A DNA stretch of 64,000 nucleotides from Vibrio coralliilyticus ATCC BAA-450. Lineage in GTDB: Bacteria; Pseudomonadota; Gammaproteobacteria; Enterobacterales; Vibrionaceae. Location of the stretch: assembly GCF_000176135.1 (NCBI RefSeq), contig NZ_ACZN01000018.1:124001-188000 (forward strand), written 5' to 3'. A model generated the notes under the pieces. That model had not been told where the DNA came from. It saw nothing but the letters and a program-made list of their open reading frames with translations, and searched no databases. Positions 53,555-62,284 of this stretch are shown in pieces; the first letter of the stretch is position 1, and each line of letters begins with the position of its first letter. Both the position numbers and the translations under genes were made by a program.

Positions 53555-54958
53555 TTACGCTTTAAGGCCTGTGAGTAGGTTTTCCATGGAATCACTTTGC
53601 CCTCTAAGTTGCTCGATATTTCCATTGGTTGCGTTGATCATTTCGCAGACTTGGTTGGATTGATTGCGAATTTCTTCCACACTCGCCGCGATGCTATCCG
53701 CAACAACACCTTGTTCCTCTGCCGCAGTGGCTATTTGCACACTTGCATCAGATATGGATTGGTTTTTGTCTGCCAAGGATGCGATTTCCGTATCCACTTC
53801 TGACATCAGTGCTTGGCCTTCGCCAGAGTTGACCACTGTTGTTTCCATCAATTTAGTCAGCGACTGGCTGTTGCGCTGCAAGGCTTCAATCATTGACTGA
53901 ATTTCAACAGTTGACTGCTGAGTCCTTGCCGCTAATGCTCGAACTTCATCTGCCACCACGGCAAAACCTCGGCCTTGTTCACCGGCACGTGCTGCTTCGA
54001 TAGCTGCGTTGAGAGCAAGTAAGTTAGTTTGCTCAGAGATACCGTTAATAGCAGTGACTACTTCATCAATTTGAGCTGCATTGGCATCAAGCTCTGCAAC
54101 GGCTTGAGAAGCAGATTGGACTTCGTTAGATAACTGTGAAATGGAGGTTAGAGTATGGCCGACTTTCTGTTGTCCTTGCTGGGCAACAGAGCGTGCGTTT
54201 TCAGTTTGGGTGCTGGAGTCGTGCGCAAGGTTCGCCACTTCGCGAATCGTTGATGCCATCTCTTCCGTTGCACTCGCTAGTGAGTTCAAGTGTTCTTGCT
54301 GAGTTCCGGAAATTTCAGCGCTGTGTTGGTTAGACTGATTCAGATCAGAACTGATTTGTTGCATGAGTGCGACTGATTCCTGAATCGACAAGACTAATGA
54401 CTGCTCTCGCTCCGCGACTTTATCTATGGTGATGGCAATTTCGCTAAACTCATCACGGACTTTGAAGAAGTTCATACGACTGGTTAGGTCACCATCTGCT
54501 AGGGTGTTCAGAGCTTTATTCATGGTGAACATTGCGCCACCGATAAAGGTCATAATGTAATACACACCAGAGGCGATAAGAGACAATGTCACTAGAATGA
54601 TGACAATGTGCGTTGAGGAAAGGGCGGACCATAAGTTTTGACTTGGGTCTGCGACTAGACTGAATGCGCCGTTATTGACACTTATAGCCCCTTCGCCAGC
54701 ACCAATCGAAATGGTTTCTGAATTTGCGAGTAGAGACGCGACCTGACTTTGAGTGAGATTAGCTGATTCAATTAGACCTTTCATCAAAACTAGTTCATCT
54801 TGATAGAGGTGGTTAAGCATTTGATCAGCAGCACTATCGAGAACGAAAGTTAGGACTAAAAGTGCGATGATAGGGAGGAAAAACAGGAGGTAAAACTTTT
54901 CCTGTATCTTTAGATGAATGAGATATTTATCAATCCAGCGAAATGGTATTTCTTTCAT
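53555..54958 (-). CDS. Methyl-accepting chemotaxis protein
   Basis: 467 residues. TM1 at about 22-42 (FYLLFFLPIIALLVLTFVL), a small periplasmic domain of about 70 residues with a Gly/Ser-rich centre (ISIGAGEGAISVNNGAFSLV), TM2 at about 117-140, a HAMP-like linker (ALNTLADGDLTSRMNFFK), and a cytoplasmic hairpin whose tip is SEQTNLLALNAAIEAARAGE-type (EQGRGFAVVADEVRALA follows). The sensor domain is small and resembles no ligand-binding fold I know, so the signal is unknown. ATG 54956-54958 (MKEIPFRWIDKY) is preferred; an upstream in-frame start would add 23 residues without a ribosome site. Confidence 0.9.
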   Translation of the reverse strand: MKEIPFRWIDKYLIHLKIQEKFYLLFFLPIIALLVLTFVLDSAADQMLNHLYQDELVLMKGLIESANLTQSQVASLLANSETISIGAGEGAISVNNGAFSLVADPSQNLWSALSSTHIVIILVTLSLIASGVYYIMTFIGGAMFTMNKALNTLADGDLTSRMNFFKVRDEFSEIAITIDKVAEREQSLVLSIQESVALMQQISSDLNQSNQHSAEISGTQQEHLNSLASATEEMASTIREVANLAHDSSTQTENARSVAQQGQQKVGHTLTSISQLSNEVQSASQAVAELDANAAQIDEVVTAINGISEQTNLLALNAAIEAARAGEQGRGFAVVADEVRALAARTQQSTVEIQSMIEALQRNSQSLTKLMETTVVNSGEGQALMSEVDTEIASLADKNQSISDASVQIATAAEEQGVVADSIAASVEEIRNQSNQVCEMINATNGNIEQLRGQSDSMENLLTGLKA

Positions 54959-55051
54959 AATTGCTATTTCCGATGAAAAACCCGTAGTTCCATATGGGTC
55001 GTAAAACATACCAATCGAATATATCACGGACCTTGTATTGAGGGATTAGTT

Positions 55052-55324
55052 ATGAATCAAAAGTGCGAGAAGTTCACAGTGTCTGGCATTGTTCAAGGCG
55101 TTGGCTTTCGTTATCACACCTCCCACTATGGCATGAAACTGGGCTTAACAGGCTATGCGAAGAACTTGAACAATGGAGATGTTGAAGTGGTGGTGTGTGG
55201 TAATGAAGAACAAATAGCCGACATGGCAAAGTGGTTGGAAGATGGCCCTAAGACGTCACATGTTGATTCAGTAGTCTCAGAGCCAATGTCTTATAAACCG
55301 TTTAGCGGATTCAAAATTCTTTGA
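55052..55324 (+). CDS. yccX: Acylphosphatase
   Basis: 90 residues, full-length acylphosphatase, hydrolysing acyl-phosphates such as carbamoyl phosphate. The phosphate loop GIVQGVGFRYHTSHYG carries the catalytic Arg, and the catalytic Asn lies in GYAKNLNNGDVEVVV. AGGG lies before the ATG. The gene is divergent from the chemoreceptor and ends 3 bp from the convergent tusE, the familiar yccX-tusE-yccA neighbourhood. Confidence 0.95.
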   Translation: MNQKCEKFTVSGIVQGVGFRYHTSHYGMKLGLTGYAKNLNNGDVEVVVCGNEEQIADMAKWLEDGPKTSHVDSVVSEPMSYKPFSGFKIL

Positions 55325-55327
55325 TAT

Positions 55328-55657
55328 TTACAAGCATTTCGCGGGTTTTGGTAAACCTGCGAGCTTGGTTGCCTGTTTAGCAGGGCCTTGCTTAAACAGC
55401 TTAAAAAGGTATTTACTATTGCCTTTCTCAGGGCCATGCGCTTTTTCCATGGCTTTCACTAGCATTCTCACAGCTGGGGATGTGTTGAACTCTTCATAAA
55501 ACTCTCGAACAAAGTGGACAACTTCCAAATGAGCTTCAGTCAGTTCGATACCTTCTTGTTCTGCAAGGATCTGAATCATGCCTTCTTCCCACTGAGTATG
55601 ATCGAGTAGGTAACCCTGTGCATCAGTTTCGATTGATTTGCCGTTGTATTCAAACAT
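55328..55657 (-). CDS. tusE: Sulfur-relay protein TusE (DsrC family)
   Basis: 109 residues, matching TusE, which passes persulfide from TusBCD to MnmA for 2-thiouridine in tRNA. Conserved features are DAQGYLLDHTQWEEGM, LTEAHLEVVHFVREFYEEF, NTSPAVRMLVKA and the penultimate Cys in KPAKCL that carries the sulfur. The ATG at 55655-55657 gives the family start MFEYNGKSIE; an ATG 15 bp upstream is not favoured. Confidence 0.95.
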   Translation of the reverse strand: MFEYNGKSIETDAQGYLLDHTQWEEGMIQILAEQEGIELTEAHLEVVHFVREFYEEFNTSPAVRMLVKAMEKAHGPEKGNSKYLFKLFKQGPAKQATKLAGLPKPAKCL

Positions 55658-55734
55658 TATTATAGGTCTCAAAAACTCAGATATAGAATAGGGTAGCGCA
55701 GCTTAGGTTGGGACAACAATATGTAGGAAAAGAA

Positions 55735-55764
55735 AAAGCCCGGAAGTTTCACCTTCCGGGCTTT
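55735..55764 (-). terminator. Terminator of the yccA transcript
   Basis: AAAGCCCGGAAG / CTTCCGGGCTTT perfect 12-bp stem with TTTCAC loop; T-rich on the minus-strand exit. Confidence 0.92.
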
Positions 55765-55788
55765 ATTTAATCAACTTAAGTCTACGAA

Positions 55789-56450
55789 TTAATCGTCATT
55801 CATGATGCCTAGAATGCTAAGTAGGCTGATGAAGATGTTGTAGATAGATACATAAAGAGTAACCGTTGCAGAGATGTAATTAGTCTCGCCACCACGGATG
55901 ATGCCCTGAGTTGTCATCAGAATTGCCATCGTAGAGAACACAATGAACAAGCTGCTTAGAGCCAAGTGTAAGATCGTTGACTGAATGAAGAAACTTGCAA
56001 TCATGCCTACAACTAGTACAACAAATAGAGAAAGCATCAAACCGCCCATCATAGACAGATCACGCTTCGTTGTTAGAGCGTATGCAGAAGCGGCCATGAA
56101 TGAAAGCGCTGTGCCGCCAAGAGCTGTTAGAACCACATCACCCATACCTGCGCCAATATAAGCATTCAGAAGAGGGCCAATGGTGTAACCAAGAAACCGG
56201 TAAACACAAATGTAAACACGATACCCATGCTGTTGTTACGATTCTTTTCAGTCAAGTAAAGTAGGCCATAGAAGCCAACAAGCATAATGATGATACCTGG
56301 GCGAGGTAGATTCATCGCCATAGATACACCAGCAACAACCGCTGACCATAAGAGCGTCATAGAAAGTAGAGCGTAGGTGTTACGCAATACCTTATTGGTT
56401 TGTAGAGCACTTTCTTGATTCGAAGTGCGGGTAAACATAGGACTGTTCAT
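55789..56450 (-). pseudogene. yccA: yccA (Bax-inhibitor-1 family membrane protein), interrupted by a -1 frameshift
   Basis: Two frames together reconstruct one YccA of about 220 residues with seven membrane segments. The first part starts at ATG 56448-56450 (MNSPMFTRTSNQESALQTNK; AGGA upstream) and runs to FTFVFTGFLV, then goes out of frame and stops near 56166. The second frame carries on with YTIGPLLNAYIGAGMGDVVL and ends ILGIMNDD. The break is at about 56189-56196, where TTCTTGGTTACACC would need one extra base (TTC-xTT-GGT-TAC-ACC). Both halves are otherwise well conserved, so this is either a very recent mutation or a sequencing error. YccA modulates FtsH proteolysis in the inner membrane. 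Confidence 0.88.
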
Positions 56451-56593
56451 AATCTTCCTCGTAAAGGTTTTATGTTTATAACTACATTTATGAGGGCGAA
56501 CAATGAAAAAATCAAGCCCTATCAATGCATGCAGTAGAGTAAATGATAATAGAAATACAAAGTTATGTATTTTGAAAGATGTAACACAATATA

Positions 56594-56627
56594 ACAAATA
56601 AAAAGAGGCGATCTAAATCGCCTCTTT
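56594..56627 (-). terminator. Terminator of the aap operon
   Basis: AAAGAGGCGAT / ATCGCCTCTTT (56602-56627) with CTAA loop, followed by TTATTTG on the minus strand. Confidence 0.9.
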
Positions 56628-56646
56628 AAAAATTTGCTCTTTTTTC

Positions 56647-57396
56647 TTAGTGACTTAAGATTTGAGCAAGGAAGTTTTGTGTTCTATCTGACTGAGGATT
56701 TTCGAAGAAATCGACAGGATTGTTCTCTTCAATTATCTCGCCAGCATCCATAAAGATAACTCGGTCAGCCACTTCTTTCGCGAAACCCATCTCGTGAGTT
56801 ACACAGAGCATGGTCATCCCTTCTTCAGCGAGTTCTACCATAACATCCAATACTTCACGTACCATTTCTGGGTCAAGTGCAGACGTTGGTTCGTCAAACA
56901 GCATCACTTGTGGGCTCATGCATAGTGAACGAGCGATAGCTACACGTTGCTGCTGACCACCAGATAGTTGACCTGGGTATTTCTCCGCTTGATCTGGGAT
57001 CTTAACCCGCTCTAGGTACTTCATTGCAATCGCTTTGGCTTCTTCCTTAGGCATCTTCTTCACCCAAATTAGCGCCAATGTGCAGTTTTCCAGAACGGTC
57101 AGGTGAGGGAAGAGGTTAAAGTGTTGGAAACACATGCCGACTTCTCGGCGCACTGCTTCTATATTCTTCAAATCTTCCGTAAGCTCATTGCCTGACACGA
57201 TGATTTGACCTTTTTGGTGCTCTTCCAAGCGGTTGATGCAGCGAATCATAGTCGACTTACCTGAGCCCGACGGGCCACAAATAACGATTTTTTCGCCTTT
57301 TTTAACATCAAGATTGATGTTTTTCAGTACGTGAAACTCTCCGTACCACTTGTTCATATCCTTAATCTGGATCATGTAATCTTGTTGTTGCGTCAT
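56647..57396 (-). CDS. aapP: Amino-acid ABC transporter ATP-binding protein AapP
   Basis: 249 residues, polar amino-acid ABC ATPase. Walker A is GPSGSGKST, signature LSGGQQQR, Walker B VMLFDEPTSALDPE, switch His in CVTHEMGF. It powers uptake of general L-amino acids with AapQ, AapM and AapJ. AAGGA precedes the ATG; it follows aapM by 22 bp and closes the operon. Confidence 0.93.
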   Translation of the reverse strand: MTQQQDYMIQIKDMNKWYGEFHVLKNINLDVKKGEKIVICGPSGSGKSTMIRCINRLEEHQKGQIIVSGNELTEDLKNIEAVRREVGMCFQHFNLFPHLTVLENCTLALIWVKKMPKEEAKAIAMKYLERVKIPDQAEKYPGQLSGGQQQRVAIARSLCMSPQVMLFDEPTSALDPEMVREVLDVMVELAEEGMTMLCVTHEMGFAKEVADRVIFMDAGEIIEENNPVDFFENPQSDRTQNFLAQILSH

Positions 57397-57418
57397 AATA
57401 CGTCCTTGAGCTTTCTGA

Positions 57419-58516
57419 TTATCGTTTGTGACCGGTATGAAGTTTGTTTTCTAGCCAAATCGAATATCTCGACATGCCGAAACAAAATACCCAGAACACT
57501 AACGCGACAAATACATAACTTTCTGTTGCAAACCCTAACCACTCAGGGTCAGTGTTAGCAGCTTGACCTATACCTAGTACATCAAACATACCAATGATAA
57601 GTACTAGACTTGTGTCTTTAAACAAACCGATAAAGGTGTTAACGATTGATGGAATCGTAATTTTCAGAGCTTGAGGAAGAACAATCAGCCCCATTTTCTT
57701 CCAGTAGCTTAGCCCGAGCGCATCGGCTGCTTCATATTGTCCTTTAGGTATTGCCTGTAGGCCACCACGAACGACTTCCGCCATATACGCAGCACTAAAC
57801 ATAACCACACCAATGAGAGCGCGGATAAGTTTATCGGTTTCAGACCCTTCTGCAAGGAACAATGGCAGCATTACCGACGCCATAAACAGAACTGTGATGA
57901 GCGGTACACCGCGCCAAACCTCGATGTAGACGGTACAGATACTTCGAATGATTGGCATTTCTGAACGTCGACCCAGCGCCAGTGCTACACCAATAGGCAG
58001 AGACACAACGATACCGACCAACGCAATGATTAGCGTAACCAGCAATCCGCCCCATTTGTGTGTTTCTACAACTTCTAGCCCAAATACGCCGCCGTACAGC
58101 AGTGCCGCGATAATAAATGGGTAGATGTTGACGAAAAACAGCCAAATCCAAAGACGTTTCGGTGTTTTCTCATACGCAAGCAACACAGTGAAAATGGCTA
58201 ACGTGAAGTAAAATAGGCGAGGGCGCCACAGCTCTTCCTGAGGGTAGAAGCCGTACATGAACTGTTCCCAGCGAACACTGATGAACACCCAACATGCTCC
58301 ATCCCGTGTACATGCATCGCGTGTGGTTCCGACCCAATCTGCTTTAAGGATTGACCAATCAAACACTGTCCACAGAAGTGATATCGCTAAATACGCTAAG
58401 ACAACCGTAAGGATAGAGTTTACCGGGCCATTGAATAGGTTTTTGCGTAGCCACCCGACCACACCGACCGTATTAGCTGGTGGTGGCAGATCTGGCTGAA
58501 ATTGATGTACTTTCAT
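57419..58516 (-). CDS. aapM: Amino-acid ABC transporter permease AapM
   Basis: 365 residues with about eight membrane helices and the HisM-type permease domain in the C-terminal half. The EAA loop that docks on the ATPase is EAADALGLSYWKKMG. The stretch WGGLLVTLIIALVGIVVSLP is typical of AapM. The ATG at 58514-58516 has GGAGA upstream and lies one base after the aapQ stop, so translation is coupled. Confidence 0.92.
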   Translation of the reverse strand: MKVHQFQPDLPPPANTVGVVGWLRKNLFNGPVNSILTVVLAYLAISLLWTVFDWSILKADWVGTTRDACTRDGACWVFISVRWEQFMYGFYPQEELWRPRLFYFTLAIFTVLLAYEKTPKRLWIWLFFVNIYPFIIAALLYGGVFGLEVVETHKWGGLLVTLIIALVGIVVSLPIGVALALGRRSEMPIIRSICTVYIEVWRGVPLITVLFMASVMLPLFLAEGSETDKLIRALIGVVMFSAAYMAEVVRGGLQAIPKGQYEAADALGLSYWKKMGLIVLPQALKITIPSIVNTFIGLFKDTSLVLIIGMFDVLGIGQAANTDPEWLGFATESYVFVALVFWVFCFGMSRYSIWLENKLHTGHKR

Positions 58517-58517
58517 G

Positions 58518-59723
58518 CTATCTCTCCACCAAAGCAACTTTACGGTTATAGATATTCATCAGAGCTGAGGTAATCAAACTCAATGAGAGGTAAACGGCCA
58601 TTGTCATCGCAATGATTTCAATTGCCTGACCTGTCTGGTTGAGCGTTGTACCTGCAAACACAGAGACCAAGTCTGGATAACCAATTGCCATCGCAAGAGA
58701 TGAGTTCTTGGTCAGGTTTAAATATTGGCTTGTCAGAGGTGGAATGATGATTCGCAGTGCTTGTGGAACAATAACGAGCTTCAATGTTCTTGAGCGGGGT
58801 AAGCCAAGTGACATTGCTGCTTCTGTTTGCCCATGGCTAACGGCATTGATACCTGAACGTACAATCTCAGCAATGAAGGACGCAGTATAGATACTCAACG
58901 CCAGAAGTAGCGCTGCCAGCTCCGGGATGATGCTAACTCCACCTTTAAAGTTGAAGCCTTTAAGTTCAGGATATTCTGCCGAGATAGGTGAACCCATTAG
59001 GAAGTAAACCACAGTTGGGAAGACAACAATCAAACCCAACGCAATTCGTCCCATTGGTGTCTGCTGACCTGTAAGACGTTGTTTGTTACGCGCCCAAATA
59101 CTGATAAAGACAGTGGCAATGATACCAATCACGAATGAAGCAATGACAATTGATGAGCCAGCTTCAAAAATTGGTGATGGGAAATAAAGCCCACGCACGT
59201 TTAAGAAAATGGCTTCGCCTAGACTGAGGCTCTGTCTCGCAGAAGGTAGCGCCTGTAGGACAGCGAAATACCAGAAGAAGATCTGTAGAAGAAGAGGGAT
59301 ATTTCGGAACGTCTCAATATAAACAGCAGCAAGGCGACTTACTAGCCAGTTTGATGACAGACGAGCAATACCCATAACAAAGCCTATAACTGTGGCAAGG
59401 ATAATGCCGAGAACAGAAACTAAGGCAGTGTTGAGGAGGCCGATAATAAATGTGCGGCCATAGGAATAAGTTTCATCGTATTCAATCAGCGTTAGGCCAA
59501 TCCCAAAGCCTGCTTCTTGCGTCAGAAACCCAAAACCCGTGGCTATACCACGTGCTTCCAAGTTAGTCAGTGCATTATTGACAATCGTGTAGAAGAAAAA
59601 GACCAGAGCCAGTATCGCAATAATTTGAAATACGACCGATCGAAAGGTGGGATTGTATAAAAGGCTAGCGTTAGAAGTCGGTCCGTTATCCGTCTTCGAC
59701 GCAACAGTATTAGTAGGTTTCAT
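58518..59723 (-). CDS. aapQ: Amino-acid ABC transporter permease AapQ
   Basis: 401 residues with about eight helices. The long N-terminal region before the permease core contains NALTNLEARGIATGFGFL, a mark of AapQ. The core has IETFRNIPLLLQIFFWYF and the EAA loop TEAAMSLGLPRSRTLKLVIVPQAL (given in part: EAAMSLGLPRSRTLK). It pairs with AapM to form the membrane channel. Confidence 0.93.
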   Translation of the reverse strand: MKPTNTVASKTDNGPTSNASLLYNPTFRSVVFQIIAILALVFFFYTIVNNALTNLEARGIATGFGFLTQEAGFGIGLTLIEYDETYSYGRTFIIGLLNTALVSVLGIILATVIGFVMGIARLSSNWLVSRLAAVYIETFRNIPLLLQIFFWYFAVLQALPSARQSLSLGEAIFLNVRGLYFPSPIFEAGSSIVIASFVIGIIATVFISIWARNKQRLTGQQTPMGRIALGLIVVFPTVVYFLMGSPISAEYPELKGFNFKGGVSIIPELAALLLALSIYTASFIAEIVRSGINAVSHGQTEAAMSLGLPRSRTLKLVIVPQALRIIIPPLTSQYLNLTKNSSLAMAIGYPDLVSVFAGTTLNQTGQAIEIIAMTMAVYLSLSLITSALMNIYNRKVALVER

Positions 59724-59752
59724 ACAGCTATAACCTCAAATCCATTTTTTGT

Positions 59753-59775
59753 AAAAAGGGCGGCTCACACCGCCC
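59753..59775 (-). terminator. Intra-operon terminator/attenuator between aapJ and aapQ
   Basis: GGGCGG / CCGCCC stem (59758-59775) with six-base loop, followed on the minus strand by TTTTT. It lies between the binding-protein gene and the permease genes, so part of the transcripts should stop here, giving more AapJ than membrane parts. Confidence 0.8.
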
Positions 59776-59795
59776 ATTTTGTTGTTATGTTTTGC

Positions 59796-60824
59796 TTAAC
59801 GGATTGGTGGAGCGTACATAAAGCCGCCCGCATTCCATAGTGCATTTACACCACGTGAGATTTGTAGTGGAGAACCCTTACCTACAGTACGCTCGAAGCT
59901 TTCGCCGTAGTTACCCACTTGCTTAATAACTTGGTAACCCCAGTCGTCTCGAATACCTAGGCCTTTACCTTTCGGACCATCCACACCCAAAATACGTTTC
60001 ACGTTTGGATCTTTAGATTTTAGCATCTCATCCGCATTTTTAGAGGAAATGCCGTACTCTTCCGCATTCACCATTGCTGAAAGAGTCCACTTAGCGATGT
60101 TGAACCATTGATCGTCGCCTTGACGTACTACAGGGCCGAGAGGCTCTTTAGAAATGATTTCTGGTAGTACCTCAGCTGAACTTGGATCTTGAAGGTTTAA
60201 GCGAAGTGCATATAGACCAGATTGGTCAGTAGTTAGCACGTCACAACGACCTGCATCGAAACCTTTTGAAGTTTGAGCTGCTGTATCGAATACTACAGGC
60301 TTGTATGACATACCGTTATTACGGAAGTAGTCAGCTAGGTTTAGCTCTGTCGTTGTACCAGACTGAACACAAACCGAAGCACCATCGAGTTCTTTTGCAC
60401 TCTTAAGACCAAGGTCCTTCTTAACCATAAAGCCTTGACCATCGTAGTAGTTAACACCTACAAAGTTCAGACCCAGAGCAGTATCGCGGTGAAGTGTCCA
60501 TGTTGTGTTACGAGATAAAACGTCAATTTCACCCGATTGCAGAGCGGTGAAACGTTCTTTAGCGGTTAAAGGCACATACTTAACTTTTGATTTGTCACCA
60601 AGTACAGCAGATGCAAGAGCTTGACAGTATTCCACGTCGATGCCTTCCCATTCACCCTTTGAGTTAGGGTTAGAGAATCCTGGTAGACCAGTACTTACAC
60701 CACAAGTTAGGAAACCCTGCTTAGTCACTTTATCCAGAGTGCTATCTGCTGCAGAAGCACTCGTAGACATAAGAGCAGTCGAAGCAGCTACTACTGAAGC
60801 AAGAAGTGTTAGTTTGTTCGCCAT
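59796..60824 (-). CDS. aapJ: Amino-acid ABC transporter periplasmic binding protein AapJ
   Basis: 342 residues. A signal peptide MANKLTLLASVVAASTALMS...SASA is followed by the SBP_bac_3 fold: LDKVTKQGFLTCGVSTGLPGF, EGIDVEYCQALASAV, RNTTWTLHRDTALGLNFV and the C-terminal GYGESFER-like VGNYGESFERTVGKGSPL typical of AapJ. The ATG at 60822-60824 has AGGA upstream; an in-frame ATG 24 bp earlier is not favoured. First gene of aapJQMP. Confidence 0.94.
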   Translation of the reverse strand: MANKLTLLASVVAASTALMSTSASAADSTLDKVTKQGFLTCGVSTGLPGFSNPNSKGEWEGIDVEYCQALASAVLGDKSKVKYVPLTAKERFTALQSGEIDVLSRNTTWTLHRDTALGLNFVGVNYYDGQGFMVKKDLGLKSAKELDGASVCVQSGTTTELNLADYFRNNGMSYKPVVFDTAAQTSKGFDAGRCDVLTTDQSGLYALRLNLQDPSSAEVLPEIISKEPLGPVVRQGDDQWFNIAKWTLSAMVNAEEYGISSKNADEMLKSKDPNVKRILGVDGPKGKGLGIRDDWGYQVIKQVGNYGESFERTVGKGSPLQISRGVNALWNAGGFMYAPPIR

Positions 60825-61286
60825 TTGTATCCTTCCTGTATGATCCATGTTAAACCAGGTAACACCTGATACAACGAATGAAAAAATTGTTGTGTTTCAA
60901 TAGTTATTGGCTGATTACTCAATTTTGAGTTGTATATAAATCAACCGTTTATAAGCGTAGGAAAGGATCAGTAAATTCTCAAATATATAATTTAAAAAGA
61001 TTTATTAAACGAATTTACGAATCCGACCTGTAATTAGAATGACCAAATGTTAAGCGAATGTAAATAGTGCAAGACATCACACTAATGGTGCAAACGTAGA
61101 GACTCTCTATAAGTTAGTGTTTACACAATATTTACATTTCGTTCATTTCATAAGGTTTAAAACATAATTCTATAAATAACATTAAATTTGGTGATAAATT
61201 ATGCGTTTGCCATTGTTGGGTTTATCGATGTGCCCCATCTTTGGTAGTATCTTCTACATAGGTCGTATCATTGCCCAAGGATAGAA
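60825..61286. promoter_or_regulatory. Intergenic region between aapJ and the siroheme-synthase-like gene
   Basis: 462 bp, AT-rich, no credible gene. It must carry the two divergent promoters. Two direct GTGCAA copies lie 21 bp apart (61067-61072 and 61088-61093), two helical turns, and a spaced inverted pair ATGTAAATA / TATTTACAT flanks them (near 61058 and 61129). These may bind an amino-acid or nitrogen regulator for aapJ; no consensus is met well enough to name one. AAGGA lies before the plus-strand gene. Confidence 0.45.
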
Positions 61287-62228
61287 ATGCAGTATTTTCC
61301 TCTGTTTATGAATCTTACCGACAAACCTGTTCTGGTTGTGGGGGGAGGAGAGGTCGCTTGCCGAAAAGTAGATAGTCTGATTCGCGCAGGTGCAAACGTC
61401 ACCATAGTGTCACCCAAAGTTGAGTCTTACCTACAAAAACTTGCGGAGGATGGCGAGTGTTTGTGGATACAGAACTTTTATTCGGAAGAGCTGTTAGAGC
61501 GCAAATACATTCAAGTATGGGCGACAACAGATAATCCAGAGCTCAATCATCGCGTTTATCATGATGCTAAAGCATTGGGCTTACTAGTGAATGTGGTCGA
61601 TGATCAGCCCTATTGTGACTTCATTACGCCTTCGATGATAAATCGCGGGAGAATTCAGATTGCGATTTCCAGTGGAGGGGCATCGCCAGTTTTGGTTCGT
61701 AATATCAGAGAACAGTTTGAAGCTACTTTGCCGCAAAACCTGTCACTACTTGCGGATTTCGGCGCATCAAAGCGGAACGACATCAAACAGCGATTACCTT
61801 CTGTTGATTTACGACGTAAGTTTTGGGAATCATTCTTTAGCAACCCAGAAACTGAATTGGCAACGGAGCGCTCGCAGTTAGAGAGTGTGTATCTGAGCAC
61901 ATTTGAAAATCAGATCGAAGACAAAGGCACAGTGACTTGGATAGATTATGGGAATGATGTCGAGCTTCTTCCTCTTAAAGCACTGCGAATTATGCAGCAA
62001 GCAGAGCTTGTGTTCTTTGACAAAGATTGTCCGTTTGAGTTTGTGGATTTAATTCGAAGAGATGCTGAGAGAGAAGAATACCGTGATGACGTGGGCTTGT
62101 CGGAAAGGTTGGCCAGTGCAAAAAGCGAAAATTTACGAGTGGTCGTCTTGGTCGCGCCAGATTCATCTCAATATAAGTTGCTTAAGAATAGTGATATGCA
62201 CATTAGGTTAGGCGTGGTTGGTAGTTAG
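61287..62228 (+). CDS. Siroheme-synthase-like precorrin-2 dehydrogenase/ferrochelatase with degenerate methyltransferase end
   Basis: 313 residues. Residues 1-150 are the NAD-binding half of CysG/Met8: FPLFMNLTDKPVLVVGGGEVACRK, VWATTDNPELNHRV, LVNVVDDQPYCDFITPSM. The dimerisation region follows with ISSGGASPVLVRNIREQFEA. From about 214 the sequence resembles the start of the CysG uroporphyrinogen methyltransferase domain (LPLKALRIMQQAELVFFDKD, then FVDLIRRDAEREEY), but the SAM-binding GAGPGD is replaced by DYGNDV and the domain stops after about 100 residues. It likely still oxidises precorrin-2 and inserts iron, with methylation supplied by another enzyme. Confidence 0.85.
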   Translation: MQYFPLFMNLTDKPVLVVGGGEVACRKVDSLIRAGANVTIVSPKVESYLQKLAEDGECLWIQNFYSEELLERKYIQVWATTDNPELNHRVYHDAKALGLLVNVVDDQPYCDFITPSMINRGRIQIAISSGGASPVLVRNIREQFEATLPQNLSLLADFGASKRNDIKQRLPSVDLRRKFWESFFSNPETELATERSQLESVYLSTFENQIEDKGTVTWIDYGNDVELLPLKALRIMQQAELVFFDKDCPFEFVDLIRRDAEREEYRDDVGLSERLASAKSENLRVVVLVAPDSSQYKLLKNSDMHIRLGVVGS

Positions 62229-62231
62229 TAA

Positions 62232-62259
62232 AAATAAGCCCGCATTCGCGGGCTTATTT
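62232..62259. terminator. Terminator after the siroheme-synthase-like gene (bidirectional)
   Basis: AAATAAGCCCGC / GCGGGCTTATTT perfect 12-bp stem with ATTC loop; convergent yajQ ends 26 bp beyond. Confidence 0.9.
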
Positions 62260-62284
62260 GATAAATCATAATCCAACGCGCTAG

